Source: Actinomycetes bacterium
GTDB lineage: Bacteria; Actinomycetota; Actinomycetes; S36-B12; UBA10799
Assembly: GCA_029779995.1 (NCBI GenBank)
Contig: JAKOZM010000356.1
Location: forward strand, 1-8,785
Length of the DNA stretch: 8,785 nucleotides
Reading direction: 5' to 3'
Below are positions 1 to 6,545 of this stretch, in pieces (the stretch's first letter is position 1; every line of letters starts with the position of its first letter). The notes below the pieces were generated by a model. It saw only the letters and a list, made by a program, of their open reading frames with translations. It searched no databases and was not told the DNA's origin. Position numbers and translations under genes: made by a program.

Positions 1-145
1 GGCCCGGGCCCACGGCCAGAACCTTGCCCTCTTGGGGCTTCTCCTTGGCTGTGTCAGGAATGACCAGCCCGGATGCGGTGGTCTGCTCTGCGTCGAGCTG
101 CTGCACGAGGATGCGATCCTCAAGCGGCTTAATGGCGACCGACAC
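1..145 (-). CDS. groES: Co-chaperonin GroES (Cpn10), N-terminal part, cut by window edge
   Basis: This is the 10-kDa lid of the GroEL chaperonin, a cytoplasmic heptamer that caps the folding chamber. The first 48 codons are present and the rest lies beyond the left edge. The start is GTG at 145, giving [13 protein letters not shown], followed by the actinobacterial GroES signature around [17 protein letters not shown], with VLAVGPG at the edge. That glycine-rich stretch follows the mobile loop that contacts GroEL. The GTG start is decided by a strong ribosome binding site at 151-160, 5 nt upstream; no in-frame ATG lies nearby. The leader is long, about 128 nt from the proposed transcription start. 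The gene is controlled by the two CIRCE elements and promoter upstream, so HrcA repression relieved on heat shock is expected. A groEL gene may follow outside the window. Identification is secure despite truncation. Confidence 0.96.
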   Translation of the reverse strand, partial: MSVAIKPLEDRILVQQLDAEQTTASGLVIPDTAKEKPQEGKVLAVGPG

Positions 146-150
146 GGTCT

Positions 151-160
151 ACCTCCCCTT
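151..160 (-). promoter_or_regulatory. Strong ribosome binding site of groES
   Basis: On the minus strand these bases read AAGGGGAGGT, close to the perfect anti-16S complement, and end 5 nt before the GTG at 145. This fixes the groES start and suggests high translation, as expected for an abundant chaperonin. Confidence 0.85.
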
Positions 161-247
161 TGTTGGGTTGTTAAACGGACTCTGTGCTACTTGGGTCCTA
201 GTGCCACATCAAAGCGTCGCGGTCCCCGATGCGGCTATCGGACCGGT

Positions 248-274
248 TTAGCACTCTCAGCGGGAGAGTGCTAA
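248..274. promoter_or_regulatory. CIRCE element 1 (HrcA operator), perfect copy
   Basis: TTAGCACTC at 248-256, nine spacer bases, then GAGTGCTAA at 266-274. This is an exact match to the CIRCE consensus TTAGCACTC-N9-GAGTGCTAA bound by the heat-shock repressor HrcA. It lies just downstream of the groES -10 hexamer and covers the inferred transcription start near 273, so it should also appear in the 5' leader of the mRNA. In actinobacteria groES and groEL are commonly controlled this way. Confidence 0.96.
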
Positions 275-279
275 CTCAG

Positions 280-308
280 ACACTAACCCGAGTTAGCACT
301 GTCGTCAA
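280..308 (-). promoter_or_regulatory. Predicted vegetative-type promoter of groES
   Basis: On the minus strand a -35 hexamer TTGACG (308-303) is separated by exactly 17 bp from a -10 hexamer TAGTGT (285-280), which fits the actinobacterial TANNNT pattern. Transcription should start near 273. The -35 lies in the nine-base spacer of CIRCE 2. The -10 lies between the two CIRCE elements. A repressor on either operator would therefore block the polymerase. The spacing and hexamers are seen in the sequence; use in the cell is inferred. Confidence 0.8.
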
Positions 309-319
309 CAGAGTGCTAA
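293..319. promoter_or_regulatory. CIRCE element 2 (HrcA operator), one mismatch
   Basis: TTAGCACTG at 293-301, nine spacer bases, then GAGTGCTAA at 311-319. It differs from consensus only at the last base of the left arm. It starts 45 bp after CIRCE 1, about four helical turns, so both sites face the same side of the DNA. Its spacer holds the groES -35. Its right arm contains the TAG stop codon of the upstream DUF5701 gene (318-316), so operator and coding sequence are fused here. Confidence 0.92.
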
Positions 320-912
320 CCGTGGCTCACGATACCCGCACTTGAGCGGCTCGCCACCGAGGCCAACCCCAACCAGGTGTGCGGGGCCCCGGCGAAGCAC
401 CACCCCAGCTTGGGTGCCCCCCTGCTGATCCACAGAGCGGGCACCCGCTTGTCGCCGCGTGTCGACCCGGCCAGGGAGTAGCAGGCATTGCGCTGCAGAA
501 CGGCTGGGTCCTGCACAAACGCCGCCAGCCCCTCCTCCATAGTGGCCGGCCAGCGTCCGCGGCTCTGGACGATAGGGACCGCATCACGCGGTGGGACGTT
601 GCGGTACTGCAGCCCGGGCTCAAAGCCGCTGACCAGGTACGGAACATCGGGAACGTCGTCTTGCGCCGGCCGGTACCGATCCGGATCCTCAAAGTTGACA
701 TCGAAGATGCCTGGTTTGGTGGCCTCGGGCAAGGTCAACCGCACGATCAACTCCTGAACGGGGACCAGCGTATGTGGCAGAACGAGCAGTCCCTCCCCGC
801 TGGGCAGATCAATACCGCTGAGATCAAAGCCCAGCTGCTCGTACTTGGCTGCTTGCTCTGCGATCCGCACGTCGATCGGCAACGCGTGGGGCCGGTCGGG
901 TATTCCGTGCAT
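316..912 (-). CDS. DUF5701 family protein, function unknown
   Basis: A 198-residue soluble protein with no signal peptide or membrane segment. The C-terminal half carries the pattern I associate with DUF5701, a mainly actinobacterial family without assigned function: NVPPRDAVP (residues 105-113), an EEGLA segment near 126, and the strongly conserved RVPALWIS...PKLGWCFAGAPHTWLG block (about 156-182), rich in Trp, Gly, Cys and His. The ATG at 912 is chosen because the frame further upstream would run into the divergent methyltransferase gene. No ribosome binding site precedes it. A weak -10-like TACGTG lies 7 nt before the ATG, so a leaderless transcript is possible. The stop codon lies inside CIRCE 2 of groES, 170 bp before the groES start and on the same strand, so read-through into groES is conceivable. 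I do not know its biochemical role; the family call is from memory of the motif. Confidence 0.8.
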   Translation of the reverse strand: MHGIPDRPHALPIDVRIAEQAAKYEQLGFDLSGIDLPSGEGLLVLPHTLVPVQELIVRLTLPEATKPGIFDVNFEDPDRYRPAQDDVPDVPYLVSGFEPGLQYRNVPPRDAVPIVQSRGRWPATMEEGLAAFVQDPAVLQRNACYSLAGSTRGDKRVPALWISRGAPKLGWCFAGAPHTWLGLASVASRSSAGIVSHG

Positions 913-953
913 GGGCAGACACGTACCCAGCGATGTCCGGCAGGATTCATCCC

Positions 954-2030
954 ATGACGATCGAGTGGCTGGCCAGTGCCGAGGGCCAGACAACGATCGA
1001 AGCCCTGCGCGGCACCGACCCGCTGCAAGCCCGACGCCAGTTCCCGGGGCTGCGCGTCGAGCAGGTCACGGCAGCGCTGACGCAGGCCCGGCACAAGCCT
1101 CTGAACTACCCGTTGCCCCTGGTGACGGCTGAGGGCATCCAGCAGGCCACACCCATCCCGGTGGCGACCCGGCGGGCGCAGCGTCTCGCGCTCACCACCG
1201 ACACGATCATCGACGCGGGCTGCGGGATCGGGGTGGACGCCTGGGCTTTCCAACAGGCCGGCCTGCAGGTGCTCGCCTACGAGCGGGACCCGCAGACGGC
1301 TGCCATCGCACAGGCCAATGGGATCGAGGTGATCGTGGCCGACGTCACTGAGGTGGCCCTGCCCGACCTCCCACTGTACGTCGACCCGGCCCGTCGCAAG
1401 GCCCATCGACACGTCAGCGGCCAGGCCATCCGGACCAATGACCCGACGTTATGGAGCCCACCCTTCGACTGGGTGCTGGCTCATGCCAGCCTCGCCCGGG
1501 TCGGACCTGGGCTGCAGGAGATCCCATCCGATGCCGAGTGGCACTGCTCGTCGATCAACCGCTCGCTGGTGGATGCCACGGTGTGGTTCCCACCGCGCAA
1601 CCGGCTCGACCGCCGCGCCAGCATCCTGCACAAGGACATCTGGCACGAGGTGGCCGGCCCCGCATCGGCAGTGCATATCGAGCCCGTGAATGATTACCTG
1701 CTCGACCCGGACCCGGCCATCGTGCGGGCAGGGCTGGTGAGCAACATCGGCGCACTGATCGATCCCCACCTCGCGTTCGTCACCTGCCAACAGGCCCCCG
1801 CACCATGGCTGGGTCGCGCCATGCGGGTACTGGAGGAGGTCCCCCTCAAAGCCGTATCGCAGGCATGTCAGCGGCTCGGGCTGCAGACAGCCACGGTGTG
1901 GGCGCGGGGATTCAGCCCGGTGCCGCGCCTGGGCGTGCCGGAGGGCACCGACGGGGTCGTGGTCCTGGCTCGGATGGGCACACAACGGGTGACGCGGGCA
2001 TGGGTCGGCGTCCCGGTGGCGCGGACCTGA
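954..2030 (+). CDS. Class I SAM-dependent methyltransferase with C-terminal THUMP-like domain
   Basis: A 358-residue cytoplasmic protein. An N-terminal helical part (about 1-80) precedes a Rossmann methyltransferase core. Motif I is IIDAGCGIG (85-93) for S-adenosylmethionine binding. An acidic ribose-contact region follows (AYERDP, 108-113), and then DPARRKAHR (144-152), the DPARR signature of this family in the position of the catalytic motif IV. The C-terminal 60 or so residues (ATVWARGF through VLARMG) match the THUMP-like domain, which suggests an RNA substrate. The substrate is unknown. The start is the ATG at 954: AGGA at 942-945 sits 8 nt upstream, whereas an in-frame ATG at 933 would lengthen the protein by 7 residues with less support. 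It diverges from the DUF5701 gene across only 41 bp. Related genes occur near groES and the t6A genes in other actinobacteria (from memory). No membrane or export signal is seen. Confidence 0.85.
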   Translation: MTIEWLASAEGQTTIEALRGTDPLQARRQFPGLRVEQVTAALTQARHKPLNYPLPLVTAEGIQQATPIPVATRRAQRLALTTDTIIDAGCGIGVDAWAFQQAGLQVLAYERDPQTAAIAQANGIEVIVADVTEVALPDLPLYVDPARRKAHRHVSGQAIRTNDPTLWSPPFDWVLAHASLARVGPGLQEIPSDAEWHCSSINRSLVDATVWFPPRNRLDRRASILHKDIWHEVAGPASAVHIEPVNDYLLDPDPAIVRAGLVSNIGALIDPHLAFVTCQQAPAPWLGRAMRVLEEVPLKAVSQACQRLGLQTATVWARGFSPVPRLGVPEGTDGVVVLARMGTQRVTRAWVGVPVART

Positions 2031-2066
2031 ACCACGCGCAACCGGGCACGGACGATTCCGCGCAAC

Positions 2067-2096
2067 GCTAGGCACCGTAGGGCTACGGTGCCTGGC
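2067..2096. repeat. Near-perfect 30-bp palindrome before the lipase start
   Basis: Arms of 14 bp (2067-2080 and 2083-2096) flank a central GG. The inner 11 bp pair perfectly (AGGCACCGTAG with CTACGGTGCCT), one position is a T/G wobble, and the outer two pairs match. It ends directly at the ATG at 2097. No T-run follows, so it is not a standard intrinsic terminator. It also contains a possible -10, TACGGT (2084-2089), 7 nt before the ATG, which fits a leaderless promoter with a built-in operator. A terminator for the methyltransferase gene is the alternative. Confidence 0.6.
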
Positions 2097-3740
2097 ATGA
2101 GCCGCATCCGGTCGACCGTCGCCGCAATGCTGTCCACCGGCCTGATCGCAGGCCTGACCCTCGCCGCACCAGATGCCGCGCAGGCTGTCCCCACCAAGAC
2201 GGCGCCGGTCAACAAGGGCCAGGCACCGTGCACCAAACTGCCCAAGCTGAAGGGCAAGAAGCCGGGTGAGTTGCTCGCCTACAAAGAGGTCAAGGTGGAC
2301 CCGACCATGCTGACAGGCGCCCGAATGTTCCGAGTGCTCTACACCACGACCGGCGTGGACGAGAAGTCCGTGGAGGCGAGCTGCGGGCTGGTCCTGCTGC
2401 CGAAGAAGCCAGCAAAGCGCACGAACGAAGTAGTCGCCTGGGCGCACGGCACGATCGGCCTGCACCAGTCCTGCCAGCCCTCGAATGATCCCACCGCGTT
2501 CCTCAATCTCGGCGTTGTCAAATACGGCACTGTGCAGGGGACCGCGCAGAACGGGATCCTGCAATCGTTCATCAACCAGGGTCAGATGCTCACCGCCACC
2601 GACTACTACTCGGGTCTGGGTCAGCCGGCGAGCGCCCAGCAGAACTACATCGTGGGCGTCCCGGCCGGAGCCGCGGTCCTGGACAGCGTGCGCACCGGAA
2701 TTGCCCTGGCTCAGAAGCTGGGCTCCAAGAAGCACAAGAAGTACGAGATGGCGCTCTGGGGAGCCTCGCAGGGCGGCCAGGCGGCCCTGTGGGCCGGACA
2801 ACTTGCCAAGGACTACTTCGCGAAGACCAAAGTGAAGAAGCAGCCGACGATCGACCAGGTGGGAGTGGTCGCGACGGTGCCCGCCGCGTCGTTCGTCGCC
2901 ACCCCCGACACCGCGCCAGAGCTCGTCGGGCGCCACCTCGCCGACCTCGAGATGCATGAGACCGCCATCGTCAACGGTCAGCCCACGGCAGTCATGGGGC
3001 CGCTGTTGTTCTCGCTGGTCATGACGTCCTGGTCGAAGTACCCCGACACCGGCAAGCTGTCGCCGTCGGCGAAGTTCCCCGGCTACCCGGCCGGCGCGGA
3101 CATTGCCATGGCCGACGTCCTGACGGCTACTGGCATCAACACCGCGAACACGATCTCGGCGTCCTGTCTGGGCGTGGCCAGTGGCCTGCAGACAGCCAAA
3201 TACCTGCAGCCGCAGACCAACGCCTTCTTCGTGCAGCCGATCTGGGGTGGCCCGACCGGTCCCGGTGGCCAGTGGCAGGGACAGCTGGACACGACGTGCC
3301 TGAATCCGAGCACACCGCAGGGCCAGAAGAACTGGTGCAACTGGCTGGCCTACAACCAGCCAGGGCCGTCCGGGGTCAATCCCTTCAGCAAGTACCCCCT
3401 GCGCGCCAACGGGTCGAAGGCGCCCGTCCTGATCGCGGAGGGGATGGCCGACAACATCATCTATTGCATGAGTCCGGGCACGGCCATGCCCACCGCCGGC
3501 GACTGCATGGCGGTGCAGTTGTACGAGTCGATGGTGCCCGCCTGCTCACAGACGAAAATCCAGTTGGATCTGTTCGCCGAGACCCCGACCTCACCGGCCA
3601 ACCACCTGACGACGACGTTCCAGCTCGCCGATGGTGGTGCCGGGAAGTACCGGGGCTCACGGATGGATACGTTCTTGCGGGCCGCGTTCGGTGGCACCGT
3701 GCCACCGGGATGCTCGGCGCAGGTGGTCAACGCCGGGTGA
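2097..3740 (+). CDS. Secreted LIP-family lipase/esterase (alpha/beta hydrolase)
   Basis: A 547-residue exported hydrolase of the secretory lipase family (PF03583; Candida antarctica lipase A and actinobacterial relatives), expected to cleave carboxylic esters outside the cell. The N-terminus is a Sec signal peptide: MSRIR, a hydrophobic core, then AQA|V with likely cleavage after residue 30. WAHGTIG (115-121) followed by SCQPS is a typical family block. GASQGG (222-227) gives nucleophile Ser224. Likely acid and base are Asp452 in GMADNIIY and His503 in SPANHL. Ten cysteines in the mature part suggest disulfides. Lys-rich patches (46-55, 207-215) are notable. An in-frame GTG at 2088 is an alternative start, but it lies in the palindrome; no ribosome binding site supports either. 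The gene ends 6 bp from the convergent membrane-protein gene. Substrate chain length cannot be told from the sequence. Confidence 0.9.
   Translation: MSRIRSTVAAMLSTGLIAGLTLAAPDAAQAVPTKTAPVNKGQAPCTKLPKLKGKKPGELLAYKEVKVDPTMLTGARMFRVLYTTTGVDEKSVEASCGLVLLPKKPAKRTNEVVAWAHGTIGLHQSCQPSNDPTAFLNLGVVKYGTVQGTAQNGILQSFINQGQMLTATDYYSGLGQPASAQQNYIVGVPAGAAVLDSVRTGIALAQKLGSKKHKKYEMALWGASQGGQAALWAGQLAKDYFAKTKVKKQPTIDQVGVVATVPAASFVATPDTAPELVGRHLADLEMHETAIVNGQPTAVMGPLLFSLVMTSWSKYPDTGKLSPSAKFPGYPAGADIAMADVLTATGINTANTISASCLGVASGLQTAKYLQPQTNAFFVQPIWGGPTGPGGQWQGQLDTTCLNPSTPQGQKNWCNWLAYNQPGPSGVNPFSKYPLRANGSKAPVLIAEGMADNIIYCMSPGTAMPTAGDCMAVQLYESMVPACSQTKIQLDLFAETPTSPANHLTTTFQLADGGAGKYRGSRMDTFLRAAFGGTVPPGCSAQVVNAG
3689..3707. 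repeat. Short hairpin inside the 3' end of the lipase gene
   Basis: CGGTGGCA and TGCCACCG pair perfectly (8 bp) around a CCG loop, 33 bp before the lipase stop codon. It encodes part of FGGTVPPG, so it may simply reflect codon choice. It could also help end or stabilise the lipase transcript at the very tight convergent junction, where there is no room for an intergenic terminator. No T-run follows. Confidence 0.3.
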
Positions 3741-3746
3741 CTGGGC

Positions 3747-4109
3747 TCACCACAGCACGGCGATAGCGACGTTCGCGATCGACAGCACACCGATCGCCGC
3801 CCACACGGCGTTGGAGATCGACTCCTTCTTCCGGTTGGCCAGGACCAGGCCCAGGACGACCAGCAGGATCACGAACTTGACGCCGATCTTGGCGTTGTCG
3901 GGCAGGCCCCACTGCTCAGGATCGGCATCGTGCAGGGGGTAGCGAAGCCCCACGAGCAGCACGCCGGTCACCAACTGGGTGAGGGCACCGTGCACCATCG
4001 CCATGTTCACCACCCGCGGCGACGTGCGGATCTGCACGAGGAAACCACCGATCAGGGACGCGAGGCCGAGGAAGTGCAGGATGACAAGGAGGTTATAGAC
4101 GAAGCTCAC
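3747..4109 (-). CDS. Small four-helix integral membrane protein, function unknown
   Basis: A 120-residue, very hydrophobic protein with four likely transmembrane helices (about 3-25, 35-56, 74-91 and 101-119). Helices 1 and 2 carry histidines (His12, His40) and the short loops are polar (RYPLHDADPEQWG, residues 56-68; NRKKES, 92-97). Similar small proteins starting MS(L/F)VY and ending in a short fourth helix are widespread in actinobacteria and are annotated only as integral membrane proteins. The paired histidines could bind heme or metal, but that is a guess. The start is GTG at 4109, 15 nt after the tsaD stop; only a poor ribosome binding site (GAGA) is visible, so it is probably the last gene of the alr-tsaD operon. 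Its stop codon lies 6 bp from that of the convergent lipase gene. Confidence 0.85.
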   Translation of the reverse strand: MSFVYNLLVILHFLGLASLIGGFLVQIRTSPRVVNMAMVHGALTQLVTGVLLVGLRYPLHDADPEQWGLPDNAKIGVKFVILLVVLGLVLANRKKESISNAVWAAIGVLSIANVAIAVLW

Positions 4110-4124
4110 GTCTGTAATTCTCGC

Positions 4125-5147
4125 TCACGGCACGAGCGGCTCGATCACCGGTAGCGACGAGTCCGCGCCCAGCAGCCAGCTGGACGGGGGGCGGCCCCTG
4201 GCCACCATCTCGGCTCCCAACGCCGCGACCATCGCCCCGTTGTCGGTGCACAGCGCCGGCCGCGGGATGCGCAGCTGTACCCCCGCCGCGGTACAGCGCT
4301 GCTCGGTGAGCGCGCGCAGCCGGGAGTTGGCGGCCACACCCCCGCCCAGGACGAGCGTGTCCACACCGAGATCGCGGCAGGCCGCCACAGCTTTCGCACT
4401 CAGCACGTCAGCCACGGCCTCCTGGAAGGAGGCGGCCACATCGGGCACGCTGGCCTGCGGATTGGCCGCCAGCCAGCGTTTGACTGCGGTCTTCAGCCCG
4501 GAGAAGGAGTAATCGTAGGCAGCGTCGCGGGGGCCGGTCAGTCCGCGGGGGAAGGCGATCGCGGCCGGGTCTCCGGCACGAGCGGCCGCATCGATGGCCG
4601 GCCCGCCGGGAAAGCCCAGCCCGAGCATGCGCGCGACCTTGTCGAAGGCCTCACCGGCCGCATCGTCGATGGTCGCACCGAGTGGTTCCACGTCGGCGGT
4701 CACGTCGGTCACGCGCAGGATCGAGGAATGACCGCCGGAGGCCAGCAGCGCCACGCAGTCGGTCGGCAGCGGCCCGTGCTGCAACTGGTCGACGGCCACG
4801 TGGGCGCTGAGGTGATTGACGCCGTACAGCGGCTTGTCGAGGGCCAGTGCCAGCGCTTTGGCCGCCGCCACCCCCACGACCAGCGCCCCGGCCAGGCCAG
4901 GACCGGCCGTGACGGCCACCGCATCGACATCGCGCAGGGTCACCCCCGCATCTGCGCACGCCCGCTGCAGCGTCGGCACCATCGCCTCGACATGGGCGCG
5001 GCTGGCCACCTCGGGCACCACACCGCCGAAGCGGACCTGTTCGGGGACGCTGCTGGCCACAGCATCAGCCAGCAGGGTTGTCCCCGATACGATCCCCACC
5101 CCGGTCTCGTCACACGACGATTCGATCCCCAGGACCAGCGGACTCAT
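4125..5147 (-). CDS. tsaD: tRNA N6-adenosine threonylcarbamoyltransferase TsaD
   Basis: The 340-residue catalytic subunit that transfers the threonylcarbamoyl group from threonylcarbamoyl-adenylate to A37 of tRNAs reading ANN codons, giving t6A; it works with TsaB and TsaE in the cytoplasm. The Kae1/TsaD ASKHA fold is clear: [11 protein letters not shown] at 6-16, the metal ligands His112 and His116 in NHLSAH, SGGHSS (137-142), and the third ligand Asp302 in [14 protein letters not shown] (179-186), [11 protein letters not shown] (211-221) and [11 protein letters not shown] (268-278) are further family blocks. The length is normal. The ATG at 5147 overlaps the rimI stop in an ATGA, which indicates translational coupling; the frame is open further upstream but that part overlaps rimI and has no TsaD similarity. 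A short 15-bp gap separates it from the membrane-protein gene downstream. Confidence 0.98.
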   Translation of the reverse strand: MSPLVLGIESSCDETGVGIVSGTTLLADAVASSVPEQVRFGGVVPEVASRAHVEAMVPTLQRACADAGVTLRDVDAVAVTAGPGLAGALVVGVAAAKALALALDKPLYGVNHLSAHVAVDQLQHGPLPTDCVALLASGGHSSILRVTDVTADVEPLGATIDDAAGEAFDKVARMLGLGFPGGPAIDAAARAGDPAAIAFPRGLTGPRDAAYDYSFSGLKTAVKRWLAANPQASVPDVAASFQEAVADVLSAKAVAACRDLGVDTLVLGGGVAANSRLRALTEQRCTAAGVQLRIPRPALCTDNGAMVAALGAEMVARGRPPSSWLLGADSSLPVIEPLVP

Positions 5148-5578
5148 AAGTCCAACCCCATCACGAGGGCGTCGGCGAAGTCCGGGTAGTACCGCGGTCG
5201 GACTCGGACGACGGTGAAGCCGAACATCTCGTACAACTGCCTCGCGGGGTTGCCAGCCTTCACCTCGAGGCTCAGGCGGCGGCAGCGCTGACCCCGGGCG
5301 TACTCCAGCAGATGTTCGAGGAGTTTGCCCCCAAGACCCCGCCCGCGGGCCGCCGGGGCCACCGCAATGGTTTGCACGTCGGCATCTGGTGGGTTCAGCC
5401 ACAGCCCCGCATAGCCCTGCGGTGGATCCTCGATCACGACGTAGTACCGGTCGTCGCGGGCCAGCTCGGACCAGAACGCCTCCGGTGACCACGCCGTCGG
5501 GCCGAACACCTCGGCGTCGATCTTCGCAACGGGTGCGATGTCCCACCACTTCATCGGGCGGATCCCGGCCGTAGTCAC
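5144..5578 (-). CDS. rimI: RimI-type protein N-alpha-acetyltransferase (GNAT)
   Basis: A 144-residue GNAT acetyltransferase that uses acetyl-CoA to acetylate protein N-termini; the namesake target in E. coli is ribosomal protein bS18, and actinobacterial RimI probably has a broader range. The acetyl-CoA binding loop is the [10 protein letters not shown] motif (78-87) after the beta-4 strand QTIAVAPAA (69-77). [18 protein letters not shown] (104-121) matches the LEVRxxNxxAxxLYxxxGF block, with Asn110 and the likely catalytic Tyr116. The GTG start at 5578 overlaps the tsaB stop as GTGA, and no ribosome binding site is seen upstream, so translation is probably coupled. An ATG eight codons further in (MKWWD) is a possible but less likely start. 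Its place between tsaB and tsaD is the usual actinobacterial order. Confidence 0.94.
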   Translation of the reverse strand: MTTAGIRPMKWWDIAPVAKIDAEVFGPTAWSPEAFWSELARDDRYYVVIEDPPQGYAGLWLNPPDADVQTIAVAPAARGRGLGGKLLEHLLEYARGQRCRRLSLEVKAGNPARQLYEMFGFTVVRVRPRYYPDFADALVMGLDL

Positions 5579-6117
5579 GCGAGTGGTTTCGCGTCGGGCT
5601 CACGCAAGTACCAGGGCCGCGCCGCTAGGTCTGCCGATACGCACAGCAGGTCGGCGGCGTCGAGTTGCGCGTACTCCCCGAGGTCTGGATAGCGTTCGAC
5701 CGCCGGCCCCACCACAGGCCCAGACCAGTTCAGATGTGCTGGCGCCACGACGATCGGGCCTTCGACGCGAACCCCGTCGGCGTAGCGCGCGGCAAACACC
5801 TCCCGCCGGCGCGCATCCGTCACCACCACGCCGTCGCGTAGCCGCCACCCGAGTCCGTCCAGCGAACACACGCCGTGGACGGGCACGCCGAGCGCGGCGG
5901 CCATGGTCACTGCGGTGACCACCCCGACCCGCAGGCCGGTGTAAGGCCCGGGGCCCACGCCGGTCACGATGGCCGTCACCTCGCCAAGATCGGGCACGAC
6001 CTGCCTGATGAGGTCGACCAAATGCTCAGCGTGCCCGGTGGGGGCCACCACGCCCGCCGATCGGTCGCCGAAAGCCACTGTGCAGTGGGACGTGGCGGTA
6101 TCCATGGCCAGGATCAC
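5575..6117 (-). CDS. tsaB: TsaB, scaffold subunit of the t6A tRNA-modification complex
   Basis: A 180-residue ASKHA-fold paralog of TsaD that forms the TsaB-TsaD heterodimer required for t6A37 synthesis; it has no catalytic metal site of its own. Recognisable blocks are LAMDTAT (3-9), [13 protein letters not shown] (53-65), SLDGLG (85-90), [14 protein letters not shown] (99-112) and the C-terminal [11 protein letters not shown]. At 180 residues it is shorter than the common 210-230, with the missing length in the variable C-terminal half; the ends are intact, so it is not truncated. The GTG start at 6117 overlaps the tsaE stop as GTGA. A run of six G at 6130-6125, 7 nt upstream, can act as ribosome binding site. 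Confidence 0.95.
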   Translation of the reverse strand: MILAMDTATSHCTVAFGDRSAGVVAPTGHAEHLVDLIRQVVPDLGEVTAIVTGVGPGPYTGLRVGVVTAVTMAAALGVPVHGVCSLDGLGWRLRDGVVVTDARRREVFAARYADGVRVEGPIVVAPAHLNWSGPVVGPAVERYPDLGEYAQLDAADLLCVSADLAARPWYLREPDAKPLA

Positions 6118-6545
6118 AACGGGACCCCCCGGTTGACCCCGCGCACCGTCAACCGCCGACCGTCCCCCACCGTCTCGATATCGATCTCGAGTCGCTGGTC
6201 GTTAAGCCCCTCGGCTCGGTCGCGGCCCCACTCCACACACACGACTGCATCATCGCCGTCCAGGTCTAGATCCTCGAACTCGGCCGCGCTGCCCAGGCGG
6301 TAGGCATCGGCATGCACCAGGGCCGGCCCACCCACCTCGGACGGGTGGCGACGGGCGATGACGAAAGTCGGGCTGGTCACGGCACCTCGCACGCCCATTC
6401 CCTGCCCCACGCCGCGCATCAGCGTGGTCTTGCCGGCACCCAGGTCACCGGTCAGGATCACCAAATCTCCGGCCCGCAGTCGTTTGCCCAGCAAGCGACC
6501 GAACTCGACCATGCCGTCCGGGGAGTCCACCTCAACCGAAAGCAA
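6114..6545 (-). CDS. tsaE: TsaE, ATPase of the t6A tRNA-modification complex
   Basis: A 143-residue P-loop ATPase that binds TsaB-TsaD and resets the complex between t6A cycles. The Walker A loop is GDLGAGKTT (33-41), followed by the family motifs TSPTF (57-61), HADAYRL (78-84) and VEWG (104-107), all intact. The start is taken as TTG at 6545: AAGGGA (6560-6555) lies 9 nt upstream, a good ribosome binding site inside the end of the hydrolase gene, and the resulting N-terminus has family-like length. The alternative GTG at 6530, directly after the hydrolase stop, has no such site and would remove five residues. With TTG the gene overlaps the hydrolase gene by 14 bp; at its other end it overlaps tsaB by 4 bp. 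Confidence 0.96.
   Translation of the reverse strand: MLSVEVDSPDGMVEFGRLLGKRLRAGDLVILTGDLGAGKTTLMRGVGQGMGVRGAVTSPTFVIARRHPSEVGGPALVHADAYRLGSAAEFEDLDLDGDDAVVCVEWGRDRAEGLNDQRLEIDIETVGDGRRLTVRGVNRGVPL

Noticed and set aside
298..306. TDNGAM in TsaD instead of the often quoted TDNAAM as an active-site change
   Set aside because: These numbers are residues. The metal-binding Asp302 is intact and Gly at this place occurs in actinobacterial TsaD as far as I recall.
338..352. CTTGAG near the end of the DUF5701 gene as part of an HspR (HAIR) site
   Set aside because: The second half-site ACTCAAG at the required 7-bp spacing is absent.
1449..2957. A 502-codon open frame on the minus strand opposite the methyltransferase and lipase genes
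   Set aside because: It is antisense to two genes with clear family motifs, has low-complexity His/Arg/Gly-rich translation and no recognisable domain; a typical GC-rich shadow frame.
3736..3751. Inverted repeat GGTGA/TCACC at the convergent lipase/membrane-protein junction as a bidirectional terminator
   Set aside because: The arms are only 5 bp and are mostly the two opposing TGA stop codons, which pair by necessity; there are no T-runs.
5148..5603. N-terminal extension of the tsaD frame by about 150 codons
   Set aside because: It overlaps rimI completely and has no TsaD similarity; the ATG at 5147 within an ATGA overlap gives the normal 340-residue length.
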